Part shown: positions 55,488 through 64,000 of the stretch, in pieces
How the letters are laid out: every line of letters begins with the position of its first letter
How positions within the stretch are numbered: the stretch's first letter is position 1
NCBI GenBank assembly: GCA_037501455.1
Contig: CM074863.1
Location: 15,620,001-15,684,000, forward strand
Length of the DNA: 64,000 nt
Source: Lantana camara
Lineage: Eukaryota; Streptophyta; Magnoliopsida; Lamiales; Verbenaceae
Direction: 5' to 3'
Notes under the pieces: model-generated
What the model saw: only the letters and a program-made list of their open reading frames with translations
Told to the model about the DNA's origin: nothing
The model's database searches: none
Translations under genes and position numbers: made by a program

Positions 55488-56331
55488 TGATGGGGTCAAA
55501 ACACGTTTGTCCTCATCTTGGCACGTGGCATCTTAGGATGATGGCACTTGCTTCTCTAAGATTACATCAGACATATACGAGCGCTCAAACCTTCGAGCGC
55601 TGGCATCCCGCAAGGACACGCGTCAACTCTGCTATGGATACACGTGCATCAGCAGCTTTTGCTCTTACCGCTCTTCCACAAGCGTCGTTGGTACTGCATG
55701 ACTAGTACCTCAATCAATCTAAGCGAGCCTTCTTCGAGCGCTACATTCCCTCGGAGAGGCTCCCGCTTCAATCTCTTACAACAAGCTCCAGTCCTCATCC
55801 TCTAGCGGATATCTTGGCCTCCAAGGCTTCTGGCTGTCACGAGCGTGCTCTTAAGCCCTCGTTACCAACCTCCCAAACGGCTCTCTGACACATCGTACAT
55901 GCCCGCGCACCTGCCCCTGTTGCCAACACTAACTCTCAGCAGCTTTTGCAGAAGATTCCTCTTAGGTTTCTCTCTCACAGCGCCACGTGTTAGGGCAACA
56001 TTCGGCCAGGACCACATGGGGCAAATGACCAAAGGGTCCTTGACCAACCCTCAGCTATAAATAAACAGAGTCATCTCCTTCACTGTAAGCGATCTTCATA
56101 ACTGCAACTCCTACTTAGCTTACATTTCCTCTTTCAGATCATCATCTGACTTGAGCGTCGGAGAGCCAAACTGGGCATCACCCCCGGTCCCCCCAGTTTG
56201 GCCTTCTGACTTTTCAGTGTGTTTGTCCTAGCAGGTAGAACCCCATTTTCTCCGGCGAAATTCCGGCGGTTTCCCCACTCAAACAAATTCTAAAGTGATC
56301 GGATTCTAATCCCCCCTTTCGGAACCCATCA
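55488..56331 (+). repeat. 3' LTR of Gypsy-A
   Basis: This intact 844-bp LTR differs from the split 5' copy at about 13 positions counted by eye plus one C-run length. Confidence 0.95.
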
Positions 56332-56407
56332 TATATATATATATTCTTTTTAATTAATTGAGAATTTCCTCTAATTTTTTGTTATTTCATGATGATCACG
56401 CCTGAAT
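56332..56407. repeat. 76-bp direct repeat, right of Gypsy-A
   Basis: This is the partner of 36047-36122. It begins immediately after the 3' LTR of Gypsy-A. Confidence 0.9.
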
Positions 56408-57611
56408 TTTATTAGGATGCTCGAGATGGAACTCAGTCGACCACTTAAAAATTTATATTCGAGATAAATTGTTCGAATTAGGAGTTGGCTATAAAATGAG
56501 TAATAAACTTAAATTGGAGGTCCACCTAGGACAAGATGGAAGTGAACCTAGAATTAACACTCTAATGTTCAAGTCAGTATCTCGAGAATAGAAATATACG
56601 ATCGAGTTGAAGTGTTCAACGAATGTTTAATTACCTATTTATGTGATAGCGTACATCGTACGAGGAGCAATTAATGTTTTCTAATAATTCTTTTACGACG
56701 AATTTAATGTCCGACGGCTAAAATGAAACCCATGTCCGATCCATACCTGCTGTCGGAGTAGGGTGTTAGTTTTCTACTGGTTAGCACTCTTCGACCTCAA
56801 CCTAGAGGCTTTGGGGCTCGCTGGTCCAGAGATCAATCGTCCATGTCCAGATCGGACACCGTACTTGTGGGCTTTGCCAAGTGATTTGACCTGTTGATGA
56901 GTGATCACCATTGAGCTGTAGGTTGATCCGAGTGAAATTTCAATCTGGTAGTATACGTGGTAATATGGGTCGGGCCATTGTCACATTAGAATCTATAAAA
57001 TTGTATTCAAAATTATTATTATTATTGATTAAATGGTATTCAAAATTATTATTATTGTTGATTAGGTTTAATGGATTTGAACAAAACTCCCTAATCATAA
57101 ACATAATTAAAATCTCATTAATATATATTAAAACCTCATGAGTATATTTGTAAAATATAAAATATAATGAAATAATTTATAATTTGTCTCCTAACGTTAA
57201 TGTGTAATTTTTAGCCTGATCATTTGCATTATATGGCATTATTGCGAGTCGAAACTGGGAAAGGAGAAGGAGAAGAAGAAGGGTGAAAGTAAGGAGAAAT
57301 GGCGGGGCCGCCGTGCCGTTGAATGGTAAACTTGTCATGTCGGCGGGGCCACCACGTGAATATATTACCAAGCTCCCTCCTCCACCGCTCTTCTCCCCTC
57401 TCTTTTTCTCTCTCTACACTGCTATTATAGTATAGTACACTTAATCTGAAAAGTCTCCTTCATTCTCCCTTAATACGTTTTCTCTTTTACGTCCCATCTT
57501 CTTCTTCTTCTTTCTTTCTCTCCCTTTCACACTACAAAATACAAAGCATCTTCTGAAAACCATTTCCCACACCACCAAGGACCAAATTCTGCCATATTGT
57601 TTGTATTTGAT
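56408..57611. other. Intergenic DNA and promoter region of the ALOG gene
   Basis: Up to about 57250 I see no gene. There is a short duplication of GTATTCAAAATTATTATTATT (57003-57055). From 57360 to 57540 the sequence is rich in CT tracts, typical of a plant core promoter and leader. No convincing TATA box is seen. Confidence 0.5.
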
Positions 57612-58208
57612 ATGGATTCTTCATCTGGGGCGGGAGGATCCGAGCCGACTACAGCGCCAGAAGGTCCATCTTCGAGCGCCGGCGCCGATGAATCCGCCGC
57701 GGCGGCAGCGCAGCCGCTGAGCCGGTACGAGTCGCAGAAGCGCCGCGACTGGAACACCTTCCAGCAGTACCTCCGCAACCACAAGCCGCCGCTGACGCTG
57801 GCCCGCTGCAGCGGCGCACACGCGATCGAGTTCATGAAGTACCTGGACCAGTTCGGGAAGACGAAGGTGCACGTCGCCGGCTGCGCCTACTACGGCCTGC
57901 CGAATCCGCCGGCGCCGTGCACCTGTCCGTTGAAACAGGCGTGGGGAAGCCTTGACGCGCTCATCGGACGGCTGAGAGCCGCCTACGAGGAGAACGGCGG
58001 CCGCCCGGAGTCGAACCCGTTCGGGGCTAAAGCGGTGAGGATATATCTGAGAGAAGTGAGGGAAAGTCAGTCCAAGGCAAGAGGAATAGCCTACGAGAAG
58101 AAGAAGCGGAAAAGGTCGTCCTCCGCCGCGAGAATGGGGGGCGATGTTGGAGGTAGCGGCGGCGCCGGTGGTGGCGGGGATGTCGGCAGCGGCGGAAATG
58201 GGAGTTGA
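57612..58208 (+). CDS. LSH: ALOG-domain protein, LIGHT-DEPENDENT SHORT HYPOCOTYLS-like
   Basis: This intronless gene codes for 198 residues. After a Ser/Ala-rich start, the ALOG domain spans about residues 36-163 ([55 protein letters not shown]). Within it, His87, Cys91, Cys103 and Cys105 form the zinc-ribbon insertion. A nuclear localisation signal KKKRKR (163-168) and a Gly-rich tail follow. ALOG proteins are plant nuclear DNA-binding regulators acting in meristem, light response and organ boundaries; the fold derives from a tyrosine-recombinase-type DNA-binding domain. Start choice: ATG at 57612 gives the usual short Ser-rich head. Among paralogues it looks nearest to LSH1/LSH6 types, but I cannot settle this. 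Coding DNA is far more G+C-rich than its surroundings. Confidence 0.95.
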   Translation: MDSSSGAGGSEPTTAPEGPSSSAGADESAAAAAQPLSRYESQKRRDWNTFQQYLRNHKPPLTLARCSGAHAIEFMKYLDQFGKTKVHVAGCAYYGLPNPPAPCTCPLKQAWGSLDALIGRLRAAYEENGGRPESNPFGAKAVRIYLREVRESQSKARGIAYEKKKRKRSSSAARMGGDVGGSGGAGGGGDVGSGGNGS

Positions 58209-59549
58209 CGGCGGAGACACCGACGGCGAACTAGTAAATAGTATTGTTTAGTTAGTACATCCCTCTCAGTCCAAATTCTTTATAATATTTCTCTAATTAA
58301 TTGTGAATTATGGACTGCATATATGATATATTTATATAATAGCTACCAATTATTCATAAACAAGTTAATTTAGACATGAAATTTTGCTACTGTAGGTTTA
58401 CTTAAAGTTATAATTGTATGCATGAATTAGATCACATACTTTAGTTAAGTGAAGCCCTAACATTCATTTTCTTGAATTAAATATCCTTTCTTTTTAAATG
58501 CAAATCCCCAAAATTTCGAATCTGGGCCACTATTCAGAAAAAAAAAAAACATTTGAACCGACTTGTGAATTGTGATGGGTTAAATATCTTATAATTAAGT
58601 TATTATTTGTTATCGTATGGCCTTGCCTAATTAATATTCTTACAAGATCCCAATATGCTATTAATTTTTTCACTTCTGCATATATAATTTTCACATTGAA
58701 ACTTTTTCTTTTTAAAAAAATATAGACACGTACAAGTTAATAAGACTCAAATTCATTATTTATCGGTTTATAATTATCAATGAATACCACTAAGCTACTG
58801 GTTGTTCCAATTTCACATTTGGGACTTTCTCTTTTAGCAATCTCACATTATTTTTTTTATAAAGTAAGATTAATTATTTGGATGGATTTGTTTGGTATAT
58901 ATGCAGGAGATTGGAAATTTAGTTCCTACAATTCTTTCAAGGGGCAAAGGGATTGAGCCGGAAATGGTAATCCAATATAAATTAAATTCAACCAATTATA
59001 TGATAAGAGTCTATTATATTTGTTATGTAATTAATTATTCTTTTAAATATATACTTCAATCATTTCACAAAGTGATATATTAATGGTTTAGATTTTAGAC
59101 CACCGTACTCATCATCTACAATTATTACTATTTCTCTAACTAAATTATAAACTTTCCGAATAGTAGAATTAGAGGAGCAAACGAGTTGAGTCGAATAGTG
59201 GAACGGATTACTAGAAAATTTAATTAGAGCTAGAATTCTCTATTGAGCTGTATTGCCCGACAATTATAATTTTTCAGTGAATTAATTTTGAGGAAAAAAC
59301 TTTAATGGGAGATTATTTCCGATGAAATCTAGGACCATCAGAAATCTTGTTCCACCAAGAATGCATGCAAGCTTTCTTTATCGATAGATTTGTTGAGAGT
59401 ATTGGTTCAGTTTTCAGTTAGATAGTATATTATTAGAGTGAATTTCTGAGAGTTTTAAGAAAGAATTTGTGTGTACATTGAAGATTAATAATTATTAGTT
59501 ACTTGGTTTCATAGATTTTGGAGATCCTTTGTTCATATGTAGCATAAAA
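58209..59549. other. Intergenic DNA downstream of the ALOG gene
   Basis: This is A+T-rich and includes the ALOG 3' untranslated region. No further gene is supported; the frame at 58892-59083 is short and lacks a domain. Confidence 0.5.
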
Positions 59550-59554
59550 TAAAA

Positions 59555-59883
59555 GGAAAATGAATTTTTATCATCCGAACTTTGCGCCTTTTTACGATTT
59601 ACCATTCCGACAAATTTTTGTTGCAAACCGTCATCCAATCTTTGCATTTGTAACATACAACCATCTAAATATTTTTTTTAGTGGTTTTGGCTAAAAAAAC
59701 ATGACACGTGACATGTTTATAAAACATACATGTTAGTTGTATTTTCACCAGAACTACCCAAAAAGAGTTTAGATGGCGGTATGTTATAAATACAAAGATT
59801 GAATGACGGTCTACAATAAAAATTTATTGGGATGATAAATTGCAAAAAGAGGCAAAGTTCGGATAGTAAAAAATCATTTAGCC
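59555..59883. mobile_element. Foldback MITE with long inverted repeats
   Basis: The left arm (59555-59670) and right arm (59770-59883) are inverted copies over about 110 bp with scattered mismatches; for example CATCCGAACTTTG on the left pairs with CAAAGTTCGGATAG on the right. TAAAA flanks both sides (59550-59554 and 59884-59888). The frame overlapping the right arm (59717-59935, minus) is not a gene. Confidence 0.75.
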
Positions 59884-60569
59884 TAAAACAAATTAGGCAG
59901 AAATGTTGAGTGCAGGAGCAATATCGACAATACATTATGCAATAAAAGTTAAGCCATATAATACAAAAAAAAACTTAATCAATTTACAAAAACTTTTTAA
60001 AGGTTTCTTACTTCTACTTTTCATGAACCCGTTCAAAATTTTACAAAATACAAATTAACTCATTTCCCTTTCAAAAAAAATAAATTAATTAATTAACTCA
60101 TTTCATTAGGGTTCTAACGAATCTATGAGTATGAAATATTATTATAAAATTTTGAGTAAATTTTAAGTAACACTCCCTTCATTAATAAATATCCTGTAGC
60201 TGCATACCGAATTAAATCATTTATAATTTTAAAGAATGGAAAAATACAAAATATTTTGTAATAATTAAATAAAATGACTTATTTAATTGGGAGAGTAATA
60301 AACCTTTTTCATTTATGTATCATACTTTATTTACCATATGTTGGAATAATCGAATTGTCATATCAGACGTGTGAATCTTTCTCTGGATTGTGCCTTAATA
60401 GATTTTCTTGTGTGGTATGGGACAGTGCCCTAATAAATACTGACATAACAAAACATTTTGGCGATATCCCGATTTTCGTGTTGACCAAAATTCGTTACTT
60501 CTTTTAACAGCAATAAATGACTTAGTTTAGCAATTCGCATCCAATTTTTGAGTATACAATTAATATTTA

Positions 60570-60931
60570 GACTTATTTATATGTAGTCCTAAATGAGTTT
60601 TTAAATAACTGAACACCCCCATATTTAGATATATTAATATTGGACACCCAAATAAATTTTAAAACTACAAATGATCCCTTTTCACTGAAAAAATTATTTA
60701 AAAACTATTGTATTCATTTGATATCTAGATATAAAAATTCATTTTTAGGGGTATTCTATGTTTTGAAAACTCATTTAGATTTAAATTTTGGACGAAATTA
60801 TAAAAAATTCTAACGGAGAAGGGATCATTTGTAATTTTAAAATTCATTTGGGTGTTCCAAGTTATTTAATTTAAATATGAGAATGTTTTGTTATCTAAAA
60901 ACTCATTTGGGGTCTTAGATGTAATTCACTC
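60570..60931. mobile_element. Foldback MITE with 9- to 10-bp target duplication
   Basis: Arms of about 115 bp are inverted copies: AAATGATCCCTTTTCACTG inside the left arm pairs with the right-arm GAGAAGGGATCATTTG, and CTAAATGAGTTTTTA pairs with TAAAAACTCATTTGG. TTAATATTTA occurs on both sides (60560-60569 and 60932-60941). The duplication length suggests a Mutator-like origin. Confidence 0.75.
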
Positions 60932-60941
60932 TTAATATTTA

Positions 60942-61898
60942 TTTATTTTTTTAAAAGTCAAATCCGTCAAAAGGGAATATTATTGCAAGGGGAACAATAA
61001 AAAAAATATATATAAGAAGAAATAACAGAAAAATTAACGCAGGTCGAAATCGCAATCCCAACAAATTTGTGAGCTAGCTATTATATTAGCATCACGTCTA
61101 GTAAAAGAAAACAAACCCTAATAATAAGATTCGACTCCTTGAAATTGAAGATTGTTCCTTCCAAGTTGATTTTAATTCGATTCGGGTGAAGTTCTACATA
61201 CGCCTTTTCTCCGAATTGAGAAGAACAATTATTTTGGTCTACAACAGATAACTCATACACGTCAAACGTATTAATCTTAATAAATAATTTAAATTACAAT
61301 AAAAAATCTTTTTAATTCTTTTTTTATATCATAATTATTTCTATCTCTAATCTCAATTACATATCACAATAATATATTCAATTCAAACCTTAACCCAAAG
61401 CCGAAACAGAAGAAACAAAACACTTAATTCTTATATCATTTTGCAGTGTCCACAATGGAGCACGTACGAGATGATTGGTCCCTCTTTTCAGAATTGGGGG
61501 GCTTACATCTCACCCTTCTCCTCAACCCACACGTGTTAACTCTTCTGCACTCATTTTCCTTTCATTATTTCATAACACTTTTGTAGGTTCACACATACAT
61601 TCCCCCCATCTTCAACCCTTTTGGGCTGCTCCTCGATAATTTTATATTTATCGTGTTATTGGTGAGAAGATTAAAAAGTTAATGATCAACTGAACAATAA
61701 GTGAAATACATTTGTCGTACGATTATTAAGATCCAATCGAATAAAGTATGAATTATAACTTGTCCTTTTTTTGGGAATGTAATGCTATAGTATGGATTGA
61801 TTAATCATAACCGTAACAAAGCGAGATTAGTCTATAGATTTCAACGCCTCGTGAAAGTATGAGATCCTACCTACCCTAAAATTTTGTTATGCGTGACA
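60942..61898. other. Intergenic DNA, no recognised gene
   Basis: This is A+T-rich. A palindromic CACACGTGTT (G-box-like) lies near 61530, but no gene follows before the hAT-like element. Confidence 0.5.
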
Positions 61899-61906
61899 TG
61901 CTGGAG

Positions 61907-64000
61907 TAGGGGTGTCAATTCGGGTGGGTCGGGTGGGTTCGGGTCGGGTTGGGATAGGGGTATTACACAAAAAGTTTCAACCCGAACCCAACCCGAACCC
62001 GAAATCAACCCGAAACCCCCAACCCGAACCCGAACCTATCAGGTTCGGGTTGGGTTCGGGTTGACCTGATTTTTTTCAGGTCACCTGATGACCCGACCCA
62101 CCCGATTAAACCCAACCCGACCTGAATTTAATTGCATATTGTCAAGAAAAATTGGCTACCAAAAAATGAAGCATAGACATACATTTTAAATACTCCAGCT
62201 CAAACACAGTCCCCCATGAAAGAAACATCACAAACACAAAGCCATAAAATAAACATCACAAATACAAAACCATTACAGTCCTCCCATTAAACAAACATCA
62301 CAACAGCAACTTCAAAACACTTAAAATTCCATCTCAAAACACTTCTTTTCCACCTAACAAGCTCTTCCTTAAGTTATCCTACATAAAAACAGTAGGCAAG
62401 CTAATTAGAATTAGATTCTTAAAATGATATTCAAATATTAAATATCAGAAATATTCCTTACCTTTCAATCATCAATATAAGTGGCCGTGCTAGATTGATC
62501 ATCGTTTTCATTTAAATACAAAGCCATAATATTCTCGGTTAACACATCCAATTGAACATCATTAGAAACTACAAAAACAGAAAAAAATATTAGAGAACAT
62601 ATTTTAACAAAACAAATAATAAATTGAAGGGGGGTACTTCAATCTTTGTTTCTTGCTAACAAATAATAAAAAATGTCAAATTAAATCAGAAAAGTACCAC
62701 AGCTGCGAGCAACATAAGTATATATCAAAATCCAATTTGATTCCATTACAGCAATAAGAAAATATGGAATAGCAAGTATGTATAAACATCAAACCAAGCT
62801 TAATATTTAGGTTGATTGTAAATTTGTGGCAGTATAGGGTAACATTAGAATTAATTGTAACCTTGCGATGAGGTTCCCTATGAAACGTTTAGGCCAATAA
62901 CTCTAGCCATAAAACATATAAAGCTGGATCCTATGAAGTGTTGCAGGTAAACTGATACTAGTTCGAATGAGGTAAAGAGGATTAGAGGGATGTTTGGTGG
63001 CCTAATATGCATTATGTACCTACAAATAATCAAAACATACAACATGGTCCCTTAGATCTAAGCCTAGTTTAATAAAAATACCACAAAACTCATTCGTACA
63101 AACATCACTGATGCTGATTCAACCAACTATCAAAGGTGTGCAAGTGAAAATTCATCTATTCATGATGATAAATATGATAAACAGAAGATGCCCCCTTCTA
63201 CATCTCACAAGCAAATTCCTGAACATATTTCAGAAACAACCAAGAAAATAACTTGAACATCAAATCCCACAACTAAAAGAATCCTCACATCAAATCCAAC
63301 AACTAAAAGAATTCAATTCATTAGAACACCGAGCAATGATCTTTGAACACCAAAATTGAACAAACACTTCAGAAAAAAAAATAAAAAAAAACACCACGCA
63401 ATGATTTTAACATCAAATCAGCAACCCCCACCCCTTTTCTGCGCTTCCGTAGATTGAAAATCGTTTAGCATAATGAGATCTGGGAACTCAGCAAGAAACA
63501 GAGATCGAAATACTCGCAACGAACTCATCCAACCGAGTATGTTCTCTAATATTTCGTTAAAATATTAGAGAACATGTTTTAACAAAACAAATAATAGCAT
63601 AATAACATAACATATTTTAACAAAACTCAAGGTTGGAAGAAATGTAAAAACCCTAACACACAATGAAGAAATTGAAGAAGAAAAGAAGAAGAAACGGAAA
63701 CGTTGGATCTTGAACCTATGGTCGCCGACGACACGACGAATGCGGCGGCGAATCGGCCAAAGTGTGGCAGCGAATGGAGGTGCCGCCGCTGCTGTCTTCT
63801 GTGCTGTGTTGCTGAATCTTGAAGAGAGAAATGGAAAGAATGAGATTAAAAGATTAGGGTTTTCAACTTATATGACATTCATATCGGGTCAAATCGGGTC
63901 AACCCAAAACCCACCCGAACCTGCTTTATGTCTTTCGGGTCTATTTCGGGTCCGACCCGAAATCGACCCGACCCGAAAATCCCCAACCCTAACCTGATAT
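61907..64000 (+). mobile_element. hAT-like element, right end outside the window
   Basis: TAGGGGTGTCAATTCGGGT at 61907 is the kind of terminus found in plant hAT elements, followed by dense CGGGT/ACCCG subterminal repeats (61918-62120). The same repeats in opposite sense reappear at 63888-63996, as expected near the other end. The interior is A+T-rich with one candidate transposase exon on the minus strand. The terminal repeat on the right and the 8-bp duplication are out of view. Confidence 0.6.
62465..62568 (-). pseudogene. Possible last exon of a hAT transposase
   Basis: On the minus strand a splice acceptor (GTTTTTGTAG) precedes an open stretch that codes DVQLDVLTENIMALYLNEND and ends at a TGA (62465-62467). 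The acidic, hydrophilic tail could be the C-terminus of a hAT transposase or captured host sequence. I recognise no other transposase domain, so this is tentative. Confidence 0.25.

Larger units (their letters stand above)
36131..56331 (+). mobile_element. Ty3/Gypsy Tat-type retrotransposon (Gypsy-A), interrupted
   Basis: LTRs of about 845 bp start TGATGGGGTCAAAACACG and end GGAACCCATCA, flanked by TATAT on both sides (36126-36130 and 56332-56336). The 5' LTR is split by Gypsy-B. Inside are a TGGCGCC primer binding site, gag-protease, reverse transcriptase with RNase H, a second RNase H-like domain, integrase, then a 2.3-kb 3' region with tandem repeats and an antisense ORF. The extra RNase H before integrase and the long 3' region are features of the Tat lineage. 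Without Gypsy-B the element is about 10.2 kb. Stops and frameshifts make it non-functional. Confidence 0.92.

Noticed and set aside
53960..56331. Host gene interrupted by the antisense ORF region
   Set aside because: The stretch is continuous with Gypsy-A between pol and its polypurine tract, so an element-borne ORF is the simpler view, though capture from a host gene remains possible.
57621..58220. 199-codon frame antisense to the ALOG gene
   Set aside because: It is a shadow of a G+C-rich coding region; the sense frame has a complete ALOG domain.
61918..62120. CGGGTT-type repeats as possible telomere-like sequence
   Set aside because: The unit differs from the plant telomere repeat TTTAGGG, and inverted copies at the far side fit hAT subterminal repeats better.

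Overview
The window is nuclear DNA of a flowering plant. Genes have plant-type GT-AG introns in an A+T-rich background, and Copia, Gypsy, Helitron, Mutator-like, PIF/Harbinger and hAT-type elements make up well over half of the sequence. The protein families (cytokinin oxidase, CFM3-type CRM splicing factor, ALOG/LSH) are land-plant specific and fit a eudicot; I cannot name the species.

Layout. 1-7391: a decayed Copia element on the minus strand, cut by the window edge, with a solo Gypsy LTR in its leader (2986-3814). 8221-13228: a second, complete but frameshifted Copia element with an AATTT target duplication. 13381-14497: a composite non-autonomous Helitron with three 3' termini. 15713-15979: a Mutator-like MITE with a 9-bp target duplication. 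17922-26628: two intact five-exon cytokinin dehydrogenase (CKX) genes in tandem. 26722-30548: an eight-exon CRM-domain gene (CFM3-like), convergent with the second CKX gene and only 93 bp from its stop. 31032-33220: a PIF/Harbinger deletion derivative. 33224-36046: A+T-rich intergenic DNA with dispersed repeats. 36131-56331: a Tat-type Gypsy element (Gypsy-A) whose 5' LTR is split by a chromovirus-type Gypsy element (Gypsy-B, 36665-46632). 57612-58208: an intronless ALOG/LSH gene. 59555-60931: two foldback MITEs. 61907 to the end: the left part of a hAT-like element.

Host genes. The CKX enzymes degrade cytokinins, the CRM protein is expected to act in organelle group II intron splicing, and the ALOG protein is a probable nuclear regulator of shoot and organ-boundary development. 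Nothing in the sequence shows that they form one pathway. The CKX pair is a clear local duplication.

Most interesting signals. Gypsy-A carries an antisense reading frame between pol and its 3' LTR, with its own TATA box and an ATG-free leader. The LTRs of Gypsy-B hold an array of GGGAACG-type palindromes, and one LTR has lost exactly one palindrome-to-palindrome unit. An 87-bp tandem repeat in the Gypsy-A 3' region is a multiple of three long. The Helitron is a chain of terminated units. LTR divergence counted by eye (A about 13 changes per 844 bp, B about 15 per 2636 bp) agrees with the nesting order. All counts were made by eye without alignment software.
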